A stretch of 33,081 nt of DNA. Source: Actinomycetota bacterium (GTDB lineage: Bacteria; Actinomycetota; Acidimicrobiia; Acidimicrobiales; Ilumatobacteraceae). The position numbers and the translations under genes were made by a program. The stretch spans positions 1-33,081 of the forward strand of contig WLHL01000015.1 of assembly GCA_009702755.1 (NCBI GenBank). Direction: 5' to 3'. Shown here in pieces: positions 24,257 to 33,081 of this stretch. Position 1 is the first letter of the stretch. The number at the start of each line of letters is the position of its first letter. The notes beneath the pieces are model-generated. The model was not told the DNA's origin and did no database searches. It saw nothing but the letters and a program-made list of their open reading frames with translations.

Positions 24257-25681
24257 GTGTCCCACGCCGCATTTTTCGACCTTGATCGCACCCTCTTGTC
24301 GGGCGCATCTGCCCATGTGGTGAGTCGGGTTCTGCGCGAAACCGGAGTGGTGAACCGATCGATTCCGGGTGAGTCGTTGCTGTACCAAGTGTTCGAAACC
24401 TTTGGTGAGAACTTGCCGTCGATGGTGTTGGGTCGACAAGCAGTGTTGGCGATGAAGGGCCACTCGCGTGATGTGGTGCGTGCAGCTGCGCACACTGCGG
24501 CTCCGGACTTAGTCGCGATGTTGCAACCGTACGCAACGAAAGTGTTTGAAGAGCACCGAGCGAATGGATTGAAAGTGGTTCTTGCAACAACGACCCCACG
24601 AGATCTCATCGAGCCATTTGCGCAGCTTCTTGGTTTTGATGATGTGATTGCAACGACGTATGCCGTTGATGCCGATGGCAACTACACGGGCGAACTGGAT
24701 GGCGTGTATGTGTGGTCACGTGGAAAGCGTGTCGCTGTGAAGGCATGGGCGAATGCAAACGGTATTGATCTTGCTGGTTCTTTTGCTTACAGCGACAGCG
24801 TGTTTGATGAGCCGTTATTGACATCGGTGGGTAACCCAGTGTGCGTGAACCCTGATTGGCGTTTGCGGTTAATGGCGGCGGCACGTCGTTGGCCTGTCAC
24901 GCATTTCGATGTGCCGGCAGGTGTGGCCAAGATTCCTGTTGTTGGTCTGGAAGCGCAGCAAGCGTTGATGAAGTTTGCACGACCAGAAGTATTCCCGTAC
25001 GCACGATTCACAATCACAGGAACCGAGAACATTCCAAAAGATTCCGCCGCAATCATCTGTGGCAATCACCGCAGTTACTTTGACATTGCCGCGATCTCGT
25101 TGGCAGTTGCAAAGACGGGACGTGCTGTGCGCTTCCTCGGCAAGAAGGAAGTGTTTGACGCGCCGGTGATCGGTCCGCTTGCAACAGCACTCGGTGGTAT
25201 CCGCGTGGAGCGTGGCACTGGTAGTGACGAACCCTTGCAGGCGGCAACGGAATCACTGATGGCCGGTGACTTGGTGGCAATCATGCCGCAGGGAACAATT
25301 CCACGGGGGCCTGCATTTTTCGACCCGGTATTGAAGGGGCGTTGGGGTGCTGCACGTTTGGCGGCAGAAACAAAAGCACCAGTGATTCCGGTGGGCATTT
25401 GGGGTACTGAAAAAGTGTGGCCGCGCAATGCAAAGTTGCCGAATATCACGAATCTCACATCGCCACCGCACGTCATCATCACAGTGGGTACGCCCGTGCA
25501 TCTGTCGTACACGGACCCTGATGCAGACACTCGACTCATCATGGATGCCATCTCTGCATTGCTTCCACCAGAAGGTCGTGAGTATCGCGAGCCAACAGAA
25601 GATGAACTACGTCGCAGTTATCCATCCAATTACAAAGGAGACCCGGACTCCGAAGAAGATCGGCGCCCGGGTCTCGATTGA
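24257..25681 (+). CDS. HAD-IB phosphatase fused to PlsC-type acyltransferase
   Basis: 474 residues from GTG 24257. The N-terminal HAD domain (about 1-215) has nucleophile D8 and D10 in FFDLDRTLL, the motif II segment VVLATTT (about 107-113) and SDSVFDEPLL (motif III-IV). The C-terminal acyltransferase domain (about 245-440) has NHRSYFD with the HX4D catalytic pair H271/D276, and MPQGTIPRG (343-351), where the usual FPEGT Glu is Gln. The whole resembles the mycobacterial Rv2483c/PlsC-like protein, which shares the MPQGT variant. It probably acylates lysophosphatidic acid and may dephosphorylate a lipid or small phosphate, at the inner face of the membrane. Convergent with aconitase. Confidence 0.9.
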   Translation: MSHAAFFDLDRTLLSGASAHVVSRVLRETGVVNRSIPGESLLYQVFETFGENLPSMVLGRQAVLAMKGHSRDVVRAAAHTAAPDLVAMLQPYATKVFEEHRANGLKVVLATTTPRDLIEPFAQLLGFDDVIATTYAVDADGNYTGELDGVYVWSRGKRVAVKAWANANGIDLAGSFAYSDSVFDEPLLTSVGNPVCVNPDWRLRLMAAARRWPVTHFDVPAGVAKIPVVGLEAQQALMKFARPEVFPYARFTITGTENIPKDSAAIICGNHRSYFDIAAISLAVAKTGRAVRFLGKKEVFDAPVIGPLATALGGIRVERGTGSDEPLQAATESLMAGDLVAIMPQGTIPRGPAFFDPVLKGRWGAARLAAETKAPVIPVGIWGTEKVWPRNAKLPNITNLTSPPHVIITVGTPVHLSYTDPDADTRLIMDAISALLPPEGREYREPTEDELRRSYPSNYKGDPDSEEDRRPGLD

Positions 25682-25694
25682 GTCTTGAGTTGTT

Positions 25695-25710
25695 GAGCGA
25701 CTAATCGCTC
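25695..25710. terminator. Stem-loop between the HAD-PlsC and aconitase 3' ends
   Basis: GAGCGA and TCGCTC pair across a CTAA loop in the 36-bp gap between two convergent genes. There is no U-run, so it may act as a weak terminator or a 3' stabiliser for either transcript. Confidence 0.4.
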
Positions 25711-25717
25711 GCACTGA

Positions 25718-27985
25718 TTACTGTGCGTTCGCAACCTTCTGGCGAACGATGTTCAACGCTGAACCAGCCTTGAACCACTCCACTTGCTCGGGGCTGAAGG
25801 TGTGCTTTGCTTCGAAGTCAACGGTGGAACCGTCGGCCTTGGTGATGCGGCACTGCATTGGCTTGTCGGGCACTGGAGGAAGATTCAACACGCTGATGCG
25901 GTCTGTTTCTTCGATGGCGTCATACGTTGCAGGATCAGAGAAGGTGAGCGGCACAAGGCCTTGCTTCTTCAAGTTTGTTTCGTGAATACGGGCAAATGAA
26001 CGAGCGAAGATTACGACGCCGCCACGGAAGCGAGGCTCCATTGCTGCGTGCTCACGTGATGAACCTTCGCCATAGTTCTGGTCACCAATTGCACACCACT
26101 TCACACCGGACTCTCCGTAGTGCTTGGCAATGTCTGGATAGCTACGACGTGAGCCATCGAGTGTGTCGAGACCAACACCGACTTCGCCGCCGAATGCATT
26201 GACTGCACCGATGAAGAGGTTGCCCGAGATGTTCTCAAGGTGACCGCGGTACGTAAGCCACTTACCAGCTGCAGAAATGTGGTCGGTGGTGCACTTGCCT
26301 TGAGCCTTCATGAGGATTGGAAGTTCGAGGTAGTCCTTGCCATCCCATGCATTGAAAGGCTGCAGCAACTGCAGACGATCTGATGTGGGGCTGACTTCAA
26401 CAACAACTTTGCTTCCGTCTGCTGGTGGGGCAGTGAACGTGTCGACGCCTGGGTCGTAGCCCTTGGCAGGAAGAATGTCGCCCTTGGGTGCATCGAGTGT
26501 GACTTCGGTGCCGTCGGGTGCAGTGATCGTGTCAACGCGTGGGTCGAAGTCAAGACGACCGGAGAGCGCAACGGCCATCACGGTGTCAGGACTTGTGACG
26601 AACGAGAGTGTGTTCGCCGAGCCGTCAGCACGCTTCGGGAAGTTGCGGTTGAAAGAGTTCACAATGGTGTTGGGCTTCGCAGTTTTGTCTGCTGCGCGTT
26701 CCCATTGACCGATGCAAGGACCACATGCGTTCGCAAGAACTGTTGCGCCAATTGCCTCAAGGTCTGCAAGCAAACCGTCACGTTCAATCGTGGCGCGAAT
26801 TTGCTCACTTCCTGGTGAGATGAGCAATTCAGTTTTTGCCTTCAAGCCCTTTGCGGCTGCTTGACGAGCAATGGATGCTGCACGTGTGATGTCTTCGTAT
26901 GAAGAGTTGGTGCAGGAACCAATGAGTGTTGCAGACACTTCGAGTGGCCAATCGTTTTCGCGTGCTGCTACGCCAACGCCGTTTGCGCCAATCTTGTGCG
27001 CACGGTCGGGGGAGTGTGGCCCGTTGATCAGTGGTGTGAGCTTGGACAAATCAATTTCGATGACTTGGTCGTACTGTGCGCCATCGTCTGGGCGAAGGTC
27101 TGCGGCAACTTTGTCGGCTGCTGCAGCAATTGCTTCGCGACCTGTTGCACGCAAGTAGTCACTCATGTTGCTGTCATAACCAAACACGGAACATGTGGCG
27201 CCAATTTCTGCACCCATGTTGCAGATGGTTGCCTTGCCTGTCGCTGAAATGCTGTCAGCGCCTGGTCCGAAGTATTCAGCGATAGCACCAGTGCCACCTT
27301 CCACGGTGAGTTGACGAGCAACTTCCAAGATGACGTCCTTCGGGCTGCTCCAACCGGACAATGTGCCGGTGAGCTTGATGCCGATGACTTTTGGCCAACG
27401 AACGTTGAAAGGGAAACCTGTCATGACGTCAACTGCGTCTGCACCACCAACACCGATGGCAACCATGCCGAGTCCACCAGCGTTTGGTGTGTGGCTGTCG
27501 GTACCGATCATCATGCCGCCAGGGAATGCGTAGTTCTCGAGCACAACTTGGTGAATGATTCCGCTGCCTGGGCCCCAGAAGCCAACGCCAAACTTTGCGC
27601 TCACGCTGCGGAGGAAGTCGTACACCTCACGGTTGACATCGTTTGCGTCTTTGAGGTCGAGCTTTGCGCCGACCTTGGCCAAGATGAGGTGGTCACAATG
27701 CACTGTTGAGGGAACAGCAGTGGTGGGAAGACCAGCGGTCATGAACTGCAACAACGCCATCTGCGCGGTGGCGTCTTGCATGGCGACACGGTCAGGGTTG
27801 AAGTCGGCGTAACTGCGGCCACGTTCCATCTCTTGTGTCTTCGGGTCGACGAGGTGGTTGATGAGGATCTTCTCTGCCAAGGACAACGGGCGTCCAAGAC
27901 GCTCACGTCCAAGCGCGGCATTTGCGGAAAGCTTGGAGTAGACACCTTCGACTAGTTCGATGGGGGTTCCGGCGGAAACAGCCAT
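25718..27985 (-). CDS. acn: Aconitate hydratase, mitochondrial type
   Basis: 755 residues from ATG 27985 ([14 protein letters not shown]), with AAAGG at good spacing; the in-frame extension to 28045 would cover the promoter repeats. Cluster-binding cysteines are in [11 protein letters not shown] and [12 protein letters not shown], which hold the [4Fe-4S] centre. The swivelling C-terminal domain includes [19 protein letters not shown]. At about 755 residues it matches mitochondrial-type aconitase, shorter than bacterial AcnA (about 890). It converts citrate to isocitrate. It is divergent from gntR, with 71 bp between the starts. Confidence 0.96.
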   Translation of the reverse strand: MAVSAGTPIELVEGVYSKLSANAALGRERLGRPLSLAEKILINHLVDPKTQEMERGRSYADFNPDRVAMQDATAQMALLQFMTAGLPTTAVPSTVHCDHLILAKVGAKLDLKDANDVNREVYDFLRSVSAKFGVGFWGPGSGIIHQVVLENYAFPGGMMIGTDSHTPNAGGLGMVAIGVGGADAVDVMTGFPFNVRWPKVIGIKLTGTLSGWSSPKDVILEVARQLTVEGGTGAIAEYFGPGADSISATGKATICNMGAEIGATCSVFGYDSNMSDYLRATGREAIAAAADKVAADLRPDDGAQYDQVIEIDLSKLTPLINGPHSPDRAHKIGANGVGVAARENDWPLEVSATLIGSCTNSSYEDITRAASIARQAAAKGLKAKTELLISPGSEQIRATIERDGLLADLEAIGATVLANACGPCIGQWERAADKTAKPNTIVNSFNRNFPKRADGSANTLSFVTSPDTVMAVALSGRLDFDPRVDTITAPDGTEVTLDAPKGDILPAKGYDPGVDTFTAPPADGSKVVVEVSPTSDRLQLLQPFNAWDGKDYLELPILMKAQGKCTTDHISAAGKWLTYRGHLENISGNLFIGAVNAFGGEVGVGLDTLDGSRRSYPDIAKHYGESGVKWCAIGDQNYGEGSSREHAAMEPRFRGGVVIFARSFARIHETNLKKQGLVPLTFSDPATYDAIEETDRISVLNLPPVPDKPMQCRITKADGSTVDFEAKHTFSPEQVEWFKAGSALNIVRQKVANAQ

Positions 27986-27999
27986 GGGGGCAACCTTTC
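27981..27999 (-). promoter_or_regulatory. Aconitase translation-start region matching that of icd
   Basis: On the minus strand the start region reads GAAAGGTTGCCCCCATGGC. At icd (17979-17997) it is GAAAGGGTGCCCCCATGGC, one base different. The ribosome binding site and start codon explain part of this, but the 8-base spacer (G/T-TGCCCCC) has no reason to be conserved for translation alone. Confidence 0.5.
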
Positions 28000-28035
28000 G
28001 TCGTGCAAGTGAGATGGGGCTTGCTTTTTCTCTCT

Positions 28036-28059
28036 GTGTATACAACTCTAATACAAGTG
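28036..28059. promoter_or_regulatory. ACAACT/ACAAGT repeat between aconitase and gntR
   Basis: ACAACT at 28042 and ACAAGT at 28053 start 11 bp apart. The second runs into the GTG start codon of gntR (28057). GTATAC lies at 28038-28043. Binding here by the GntR protein would repress both itself and aconitase. Compare the matching site at 17920-17941. Confidence 0.5.
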
Positions 28060-28788
28060 AGAACTATCCGCTATCACCAAATTGCCGAAGAGCTGAGGGG
28101 CCGCATTCTCAGCGGTACCTATGCGGCCGGGCGTTTGATGCCGAGTGAGTCCGACCTTTCTGCCGAATTTGATGTGAGCCGAGTGACGGTGCGCAAGGCC
28201 CTTGAACTGTTGCGTGAAGACGGGCTTGTTGATTCCCGTCAAGGGTTTGGCTGGTTTGTGGCGGGGGAGACAGTTCGTCAGCCACTGGCGCGGTTGTCCA
28301 CCATTGAAGAGCAGATGCGTGATTCGGGTGCTGCACCCGAGCGCCGTGTCTTGGAGTTCGCTTTCGAGAAAGCACCAAAGGATGTTGCTACTTCTTTAGG
28401 AACATCGCAGGTGTTGCGGGTGCGTCGTGTGAACTTGGCCGATGGTCAGCCTTTTGCGATTGTCACCGTGTGGTGCTCGGCAGAATTGGGTCAGAACTTG
28501 TCGCGTGCCGATGTTGAGCGTTCGCCGTTCTATGAATTGCTCGATGTGCCGTTATCTGGTGCAACACAAACCATTGGTGCAGATGCTGCGACAACGGAAG
28601 AAGCAGAACTGTTGAAGGTTCCGGTGGGCTCGCCAGTGTTGCGGTGTTTGCGCACAACGACAAGTACTGCGGGGAAGACCGTGCTGTTTTCGCGTCACGT
28701 ATTCCCTGCACACCGCACAGAGTTTGTTGTCGACTTGCCGTTTGTCGATCAGTCGATCGCACCAAGCGGCCTACGACTCGTTGATTAG
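28057..28788 (+). CDS. GntR-family (HutC subfamily) transcriptional regulator
   Basis: 243 residues from GTG 28057 ([16 protein letters not shown]). An N-terminal winged helix (about 5-68) contains [34 protein letters not shown], and a UTRA effector-binding domain (about 88-235) marks the HutC subfamily. UTRA proteins respond to amino-acid derivatives, sugars or fatty-acid signals. An in-frame extension upstream lies inside the aconitase leader and has no family sequence. Adjacent and divergent to aconitase, it probably controls it. No Shine-Dalgarno sequence precedes the start, and the ACAAGT repeat abuts it. Confidence 0.9.
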   Translation: MRTIRYHQIAEELRGRILSGTYAAGRLMPSESDLSAEFDVSRVTVRKALELLREDGLVDSRQGFGWFVAGETVRQPLARLSTIEEQMRDSGAAPERRVLEFAFEKAPKDVATSLGTSQVLRVRRVNLADGQPFAIVTVWCSAELGQNLSRADVERSPFYELLDVPLSGATQTIGADAATTEEAELLKVPVGSPVLRCLRTTTSTAGKTVLFSRHVFPAHRTEFVVDLPFVDQSIAPSGLRLVD

Positions 28789-28794
28789 TCGTAG
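28771..28794. terminator. Stem-loop at the gntR / crotonase 3' junction
   Basis: CTACGACT (28771-28778) and AGTCGTAG (28787-28794) form a perfect 8-bp stem with an 8-base loop. It spans the gntR stop codon in the 10-bp gap between convergent genes. No U-run follows on either strand, so termination is plausible but unproven. Confidence 0.45.
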
Positions 28795-28798
28795 ATAA

Positions 28799-29503
28799 TT
28801 ACGCGAGGAACTGCTTCGACCAGCCGGCGTAGTCCTTCGCTAAGCCATCACGCATTGCGGTAATGAGTTCAGCACGCAAACGCTTCTTGCTGTGATTGTG
28901 TGCATCCATATTCAACGCAAGGAATGACTTCGCAGTGTTCATTGCAGTTTCCATGAGGACAGCTTCGTCAACGACAAGATCGAGGAACCCTGTCTCCACT
29001 GCATTTTCAGGCGTGAATGCTTCAGCGAGCAACACTGAACGGCTGAGTGCAGCAGGAGTGACGCGATGGCGAAGAATTTCAATCGTCGAAAACGGCATCG
29101 TCATACCAATTGCCACTTCGTTTGCTGAATAGCGGTAGTTGCCCTTGATGCCAATGCGGTAGTCGCAACTTTCCAACAAGAAAACGCCCATGGCGATTGC
29201 GTGTCCTGAGCACGCCGCAATCACGGGTGTGGGAAACGTCAGCAAACGAATCGCTAACTCAAGTCCGCCGTTCAGCATGTCAACTGCTGGTTGGCCACTG
29301 GCAGCAAGTGTCTTGAGATCAAAACCAGCAGACAAGATGCCGGGACGTCCGGTCAGGATGGCAGGTACGCCGTCTTTCTCTGCTTGATCAAGTGCTTCGT
29401 TGATGCCTGCTTGCAATGTGAGTGACACTGCATTGGCTTTGCCATCATCCATCGTGATGACAGCAATGCCGTCGGTCAACGCATATGTGACGGGGGAAGT
29501 CAT
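28799..29503 (-). CDS. Crotonase-fold enoyl-CoA hydratase/isomerase family protein
   Basis: 234 residues from ATG 29503 (MTSPVTYALTDGIAVITMDD), 4 bp after the nitroreductase stop; the longer frame to 29632 is inside that gene and was rejected. The crotonase fold shows VITMDDGKANAVSLTL, AGFDLKTLAA (oxyanion-hole region) and ACSGHAIAMGVFLLESCDYRIG. Where hydratases have two catalytic Glu residues, the equivalent loops here read GHAIAMGVFLLES and NEVAIGMTMP, so one may be absent and the reaction uncertain. Likely substrates are acyl-CoA thioesters. The family also includes isomerases and hydrolases. Confidence 0.85.
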   Translation of the reverse strand: MTSPVTYALTDGIAVITMDDGKANAVSLTLQAGINEALDQAEKDGVPAILTGRPGILSAGFDLKTLAASGQPAVDMLNGGLELAIRLLTFPTPVIAACSGHAIAMGVFLLESCDYRIGIKGNYRYSANEVAIGMTMPFSTIEILRHRVTPAALSRSVLLAEAFTPENAVETGFLDLVVDEAVLMETAMNTAKSFLALNMDAHNHSKKRLRAELITAMRDGLAKDYAGWSKQFLA

Positions 29504-29507
29504 CGGA

Positions 29508-30155
29508 CTACCACTTGTCCCAGTGAAGAACCTTGCTGAGTGGCTCGCGCTTTGCGGGCTTGAAGTCGGTGCCGATTGTGTATGCGATAGGGAAGAGTCC
29601 GCCTTGTGTGACCTTCTCGTATGGAATGCCAAGCAACTCAGCTGCTTCCTTTTCGCCGTCGTTCATGAGGTGGATAGTGGTCCATGCGGATCCCATGGCA
29701 CGCTCACGCAATGCGAGCATGAAGCTCCACACTGCGGGAAGCAATGAGCCCCATGCGCCGGCAGTGGCGAATGATGGCAAGTTGTCGAGGCGACCGTCGA
29801 TGCACGGAATCATCAAGAGTGGTGCCTTCTCGAAGTTGTCGGCAAGGTAGCCAGCGGAGTCACGAACAAGACCCATGCGCTCGCCACGTGTATCGCCACT
29901 GCCGTATTCGCGGCCAGGCATGTTTGCGTACAGAGCCCAGTTCTTGCGGTAGATGTCGGCGAGTGCCTTCTTCTTTGCGGCATCTTCAATGATGATCCAG
30001 TGCCAGCCCTGGCTGTTCGAGCCTGTTGGGGCCTGCAATGCGATTTCGAGGCACTCCTCGACTATCTCGCGCTCGACTGGCTTGTCGAAATCGAGGCGCT
30101 TGCGCACGCTGCGGGTTGTCTTAAGGACTTCGTCTGCTGAAAGGTTCAAATGCAT
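29508..30155 (-). CDS. Nitroreductase-family FMN flavoprotein
   Basis: 215 residues. The N-terminal RSVRKRLDFDKPVE and QAPTGSNSQGWHWIIIED match the FMN-binding start of the family, and GSAWTTIHL with GIPYEKVTQGGLFPIAYTIG matches the C-terminal half. Members reduce nitro compounds, quinones or other acceptors with NAD(P)H. The natural substrate cannot be told. It is upstream of and probably co-transcribed with the crotonase gene (4-bp gap), and divergent from a second crotonase gene with 61 bp between starts. Confidence 0.9.
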   Translation of the reverse strand: MHLNLSADEVLKTTRSVRKRLDFDKPVEREIVEECLEIALQAPTGSNSQGWHWIIIEDAAKKKALADIYRKNWALYANMPGREYGSGDTRGERMGLVRDSAGYLADNFEKAPLLMIPCIDGRLDNLPSFATAGAWGSLLPAVWSFMLALRERAMGSAWTTIHLMNDGEKEAAELLGIPYEKVTQGGLFPIAYTIGTDFKPAKREPLSKVLHWDKW

Positions 30156-30216
30156 AAAGGCAGTCTGCCACGGGTCCGCTTCCCATAGTCACTTGGGGGC
30201 GTGGCAAGATGACGAG

Positions 30217-31035
30217 ATGAGCGACAGAGTCACTATCTCCATTTCCGACGGCATTGCCGACGTTCGTTTCAACCGTGCTGACAAGCGCAACGCCCTTGAC
30301 GGTGAGCAATTCCAAGCCATCGTTGATGCGGGTGAGTCGCTGAAGACGAACAAGAAGATTCGTGCTGTTGTGGTCTCTGGTGAGGGCGCCTCGTTCTGTG
30401 CGGGTCTCGACCTTGCCTCCATGGGGGCAATGGCCGGCGGTGGTAACAACTCGGGGGGAGAGCGCCAGCCGTCAGCATCCGACATGTCGGGGGACCGCAT
30501 CACTCATCTTGGTCAGCAATCTGCATGGGTATGGCAAGAAGTCCCCGTGCCCGTGATCGCAGCTGTTCATGGTCATGCATTGGGGGGCGGATGCCAGATC
30601 GCTCTCGGTGCCGATATTCGTATTGCTCACCCCGACACCAAGTTCTCCGTGCGTGAGACCTATTGGGGTCTCGTGCCCGACATGGCCGGAACTGTGCTCA
30701 TGCAGGGTCTTGTTCGCCCCGACATCATGAAAGACATCGTGTTGTCTGCCCGCATCTTTGATGGCCGCGAGGCTGCCGAGATTGGCATCGTGACCCGGTT
30801 GTCGGAGACTCCTCGTGAGGATGCTTTTGCCTATGCAGAGGAAATCTGCAAGCGCAGCCCCGATGCCGTGCGCGGAGCCAAGGAACTCTTGAACCGTTTG
30901 ACCATGGACTTCGCTGCTGCCCAGTTCGCCGCCGAGCGCCGCATTATTGGCAGCCTCGTTGGTGGCCACAACCAGCGCGAAGCCGTGATGAGCGACTTCG
31001 AGAAGCGGGCACCGGCCTACATCGACCCCAAGTAG
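30217..31035 (+). CDS. Crotonase-fold enoyl-CoA hydratase/isomerase family protein
   Basis: 272 residues from ATG 30217 (MSDRVTISISDGIADVRFNR); the frame extending to 29953 overlaps the nitroreductase gene antisense. Motifs: NRADKRNALDGEQF, GASFCAGLDLASM (oxyanion hole) and AAVHGHALGGGCQIALGADIRIA. A Gly-rich loop insert (about 72-90: AGGGNNSGGERQ) is distinctive. ETYWGLVPDMAGT replaces the usual E-x-x-x-G-x-x-P glutamate loop with an aspartate nearby, similar to dienoyl-CoA isomerases (inference). The gene is not linked to a thiolase or dehydrogenase in this window. Confidence 0.88.
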   Translation: MSDRVTISISDGIADVRFNRADKRNALDGEQFQAIVDAGESLKTNKKIRAVVVSGEGASFCAGLDLASMGAMAGGGNNSGGERQPSASDMSGDRITHLGQQSAWVWQEVPVPVIAAVHGHALGGGCQIALGADIRIAHPDTKFSVRETYWGLVPDMAGTVLMQGLVRPDIMKDIVLSARIFDGREAAEIGIVTRLSETPREDAFAYAEEICKRSPDAVRGAKELLNRLTMDFAAAQFAAERRIIGSLVGGHNQREAVMSDFEKRAPAYIDPK

Positions 31036-31044
31036 GGACTGAAC

Positions 31045-31059
31045 AGAGGTCACACCTCT
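31045..31059 (+). terminator. Weak stem-loop after the crotonase gene
   Basis: AGAGGT (31045-31050) and ACCTCT (31054-31059) pair across a CAC loop and are followed by a T-rich, interrupted run (TTTAATTCCTTT). It lies 10 bp after the stop codon and separates this gene from gltB. Confidence 0.5.
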
Positions 31060-31124
31060 TTAATTCCTTTGTAAGCCAGGGTGGGCATGGGTAGCCTTGC
31101 TTTGCTCGGGTCAGCGTCGCCCCG

Positions 31125-31171
31125 GGAGAACAATCTCATTCTCCGCCGTGCCATGCACGGTTCCTGAAGGA
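31125..31171 (+). promoter_or_regulatory. Structured gltB leader with ribosome binding site
   Basis: The 146-bp region before gltB contains two small hairpins. GGAGAA/TTCTCC (31125-31130 with 31139-31144) and CCGTG/CACGG (31146-31150 with 31156-31160) are followed by the ribosome binding site GAAGGA (31166-31171), 10 bases before ATG 31182. Neither matches a riboswitch class I know. Regulation of glutamate synthase at this level is possible but not shown. Confidence 0.35.
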
Positions 31172-31181
31172 CTCGACGCTC

Positions 31182-33081
31182 ATGAACCCAGATCTCCCCG
31201 CTGCCCACGGTCTCTACGACCCTCGGTTTGAACACGACGCATGTGGTGTGTCCTTCGTTGCCAACATCAAGGGTGTTCGCAGCCGTGAGATCGTGACGCT
31301 TGGTCTCACAGCTCTCACAAACATGGAGCACCGCGGTGCAACAGGTGCAGAGCCAGACACTGGTGACGGCGCTGGCATTCTCATTCAGATTCCTGATGCA
31401 TTCTTGCGCGCAGTTACTGGCTTCGAACTTCCTGCTGCAGGTTCGTATGCAGTGGGTATTGCGTTCCTTCCGCAGGCAGCTGCAGATGTTGCGACTGCAG
31501 TTGCAACTGTTGAAAAGATCGTGACCGAAGAAGGGCTTCGTCCGCTCGGATGGCGCGATGTTCCTGTGAACCCTGATTGTCTTGGCGCATCGGCTCGTGC
31601 CGTGATGCCCACCGTGCGTCAGTTCTTCCTTGATGACCCCGCAGGTGCTGCCGATATCGATCTCGACCGCAAGATCTTCGTTGCACGCAAGCGCATCGAG
31701 CATGAACTCACCGGCACGATGCGAACATATTTCTCATCGTTGTCTGCCCGCACCATTGTGTACAAGGGCATGCTCACCACACCAGAACTCGAGCAGTTCT
31801 TTCCTGATCTCTCTGATGAGCGCATGGAATCAGCGATTGCAATGGTGCACAGTCGTTTCTCAACGAACACTTTTCCATCGTGGCCACTGGCTCACCCGTA
31901 CCGCTTTATTGCGCACAACGGTGAAATCAACACGGTGCAGGGCAACCGCAACTGGATGCGAACGCGTGAAGCATTGCTTGCCAGCAATTTGATTCCTGGT
32001 CTTGAGCGCGCGTTCCCCATTTGCACACCCGGCATGTCGGACTCTGCAAGTTTCGACGAAGTGTTGGAACTGTTGCACCTCGCCGGCCGTTCGCTTCCGC
32101 ATGCATTGCTCATGATGATTCCTGAAGCATGGGAAAACAACGACCGCATGGATGCAAAGAAGCGTGCGTTCTACCAATTCCATTCTTCGTTGATGGAGCC
32201 ATGGGATGGCCCCGCTGACGTGTGCTTTACCGACGGAACACTGATTGGCGCGGTACTTGACCGCAATGGGCTTCGTCCCGGCCGTTACTGGATCACCAAG
32301 GACGACCTCGTTGTCCTTGCGTCTGAAGCAGGTGTGTTGAACATTGATCAATCACGGATCATCCGCAAGGGTCGTTTGCAGCCCGGTCGTATGTTCCTGA
32401 TTGACACAGCCCAGGGTCGCCTTATCGATGACGACGAAGTAAAGATGGAGCTTGCATCCGAGCATCCGTACGAACAATGGCTTGAGCAAGGCGTGACTCA
32501 TCTTGATGAGTTGCCTGCACGTGAACACATCGTTCACAGTCGTGACAGCGTCGCTCGCCGGCAACAAATGTTCGGTTACACCGAAGAAGAACTCAAGATC
32601 ATCCTTGCGCCCACCGCCAAGAACGCCATGGAGCCACTCGGTTCCATGGGTACCGACACGCCTATTGCTGTGTTGTCGGCACGTTCACGTTTGTTGTTCG
32701 ACTACTTCCAGCAGTTATTTGCTCAGGTCACCAACCCACCACTTGATGCGATTCGTGAAGAAGTCGTGACTGCAGTGGGAACAAGCGTTGGCCCCGAGGC
32801 GAACCTCTTGTCGCCTGGTCCCAACAGCTGTCGTCAATTGTCATTGCCATTCCCAATCATTGACAATGATGATCTCGCCAAGATCATTCACATCAATGAC
32901 GATGCAACACAGCCACAGCTTGCAGCTGTCGTCATTAGTGGTTTGTATCGCGTGGCTGATGGTGGTGCTGGTCTTCGCACCGCTCTCGACAAACTACGCG
33001 CAGATGTCAGTGCGGCAATCACGAATGGTGCACGCATCATTGTGTTGTCCGACCGCAACTCTGACGAAGTATTTGCACCGA
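31182..33081 (+). CDS. gltB: Glutamate synthase large subunit, N-terminal 633 residues (runs off the window)
   Basis: Open from ATG 31182 to the window end; the full protein should be about 1,500 residues. After a short propeptide, Cys21 (HDACGVSF) is the N-terminal nucleophile of the glutaminase domain once residues 1-20 are removed. [48 protein letters not shown] and [15 protein letters not shown] are class II amidotransferase signatures. The central domain begins near residue 440 ([22 protein letters not shown]). It moves the amide of glutamine to 2-oxoglutarate, making two glutamate molecules. The FMN/3Fe-4S domain is beyond the window. Confidence 0.97.
   Translation, partial: MNPDLPAAHGLYDPRFEHDACGVSFVANIKGVRSREIVTLGLTALTNMEHRGATGAEPDTGDGAGILIQIPDAFLRAVTGFELPAAGSYAVGIAFLPQAAADVATAVATVEKIVTEEGLRPLGWRDVPVNPDCLGASARAVMPTVRQFFLDDPAGAADIDLDRKIFVARKRIEHELTGTMRTYFSSLSARTIVYKGMLTTPELEQFFPDLSDERMESAIAMVHSRFSTNTFPSWPLAHPYRFIAHNGEINTVQGNRNWMRTREALLASNLIPGLERAFPICTPGMSDSASFDEVLELLHLAGRSLPHALLMMIPEAWENNDRMDAKKRAFYQFHSSLMEPWDGPADVCFTDGTLIGAVLDRNGLRPGRYWITKDDLVVLASEAGVLNIDQSRIIRKGRLQPGRMFLIDTAQGRLIDDDEVKMELASEHPYEQWLEQGVTHLDELPAREHIVHSRDSVARRQQMFGYTEEELKIILAPTAKNAMEPLGSMGTDTPIAVLSARSRLLFDYFQQLFAQVTNPPLDAIREEVVTAVGTSVGPEANLLSPGPNSCRQLSLPFPIIDNDDLAKIIHINDDATQPQLAAVVISGLYRVADGGAGLRTALDKLRADVSAAITNGARIIVLSDRNSDEVFAP

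Noticed and set aside
31036-31181. Glutamine riboswitch before gltB
   Set aside because: I looked for the conserved sequences of the glnA and downstream-peptide motifs and do not see them. Only two generic hairpins are present.

Overview
This window reads as ordinary chromosomal DNA of a moderate-GC actinobacterium, most likely of the class Acidimicrobiia (inference). The gene order comEA, comEC, holA, rpsT, lepA, then hrcA, dnaJ, rsmE is typical of Actinobacteria. A BldD-type regulator, a 6C-type small RNA, a HAD-PlsC fusion resembling mycobacterial PlsC, and a two-part carbon metabolism of acyl-CoA enzymes plus TCA genes point the same way. I see no insertion sequence, prophage, CRISPR array, toxin-antitoxin pair or defence island.

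Layout. Bases 1-4055 hold the tail of a thioredoxin/TPR co-chaperone, the DNA-uptake genes comEA and comEC (with a small membrane-protein gene in opposite orientation between them) and holA. rpsT (minus) and lepA (plus) diverge from a 63-bp intergenic region. From lepA to hemW (4455-13195) eight genes follow each other with overlaps or short gaps: lepA, an MFS transporter, photolyase, hrcA, dnaJ, rsmE, a bldD-like regulator and hemW. A tRNA-Val(GAC) follows, then a double-TetR regulator with a DMT permease.

Bases 15418-31035 are metabolic: an alkylsulfatase-type metallo-hydrolase, acyl-CoA dehydrogenase, NADP isocitrate dehydrogenase, quinone oxidoreductase, citrate synthase, an acyl-CoA carboxylase carboxyltransferase, LysR regulator, 6C RNA, HAD-PlsC acyltransferase, aconitase, GntR regulator, two crotonases and a nitroreductase. 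Three TCA enzymes (citrate synthase, aconitase, isocitrate dehydrogenase) thus lie within about 10 kb among acyl-CoA genes. The window ends inside gltB (glutamate synthase large subunit), which uses the 2-oxoglutarate this part of the cycle makes.

Most noteworthy observations: (1) a BldD homologue with an intact c-di-GMP signature inside a heat-shock/rRNA-methylation operon; (2) a 6C RNA next to the HAD-PlsC gene, whose C-rich loop can pair with the G-rich ribosome binding site of the metallo-hydrolase gene; (3) a repeated ACAAGT half-site with 11-bp period at the aconitase/gntR and isocitrate dehydrogenase/acyl-CoA dehydrogenase promoters, with an inverted form just before the 6C RNA; (4) translation-start regions of aconitase and isocitrate dehydrogenase that match at 18 of 19 bases; (5) a ComEC without its metallo-beta-lactamase domain. 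None of these amounts to a clearly new system. They are regulatory leads in an otherwise conventional core-genome segment.
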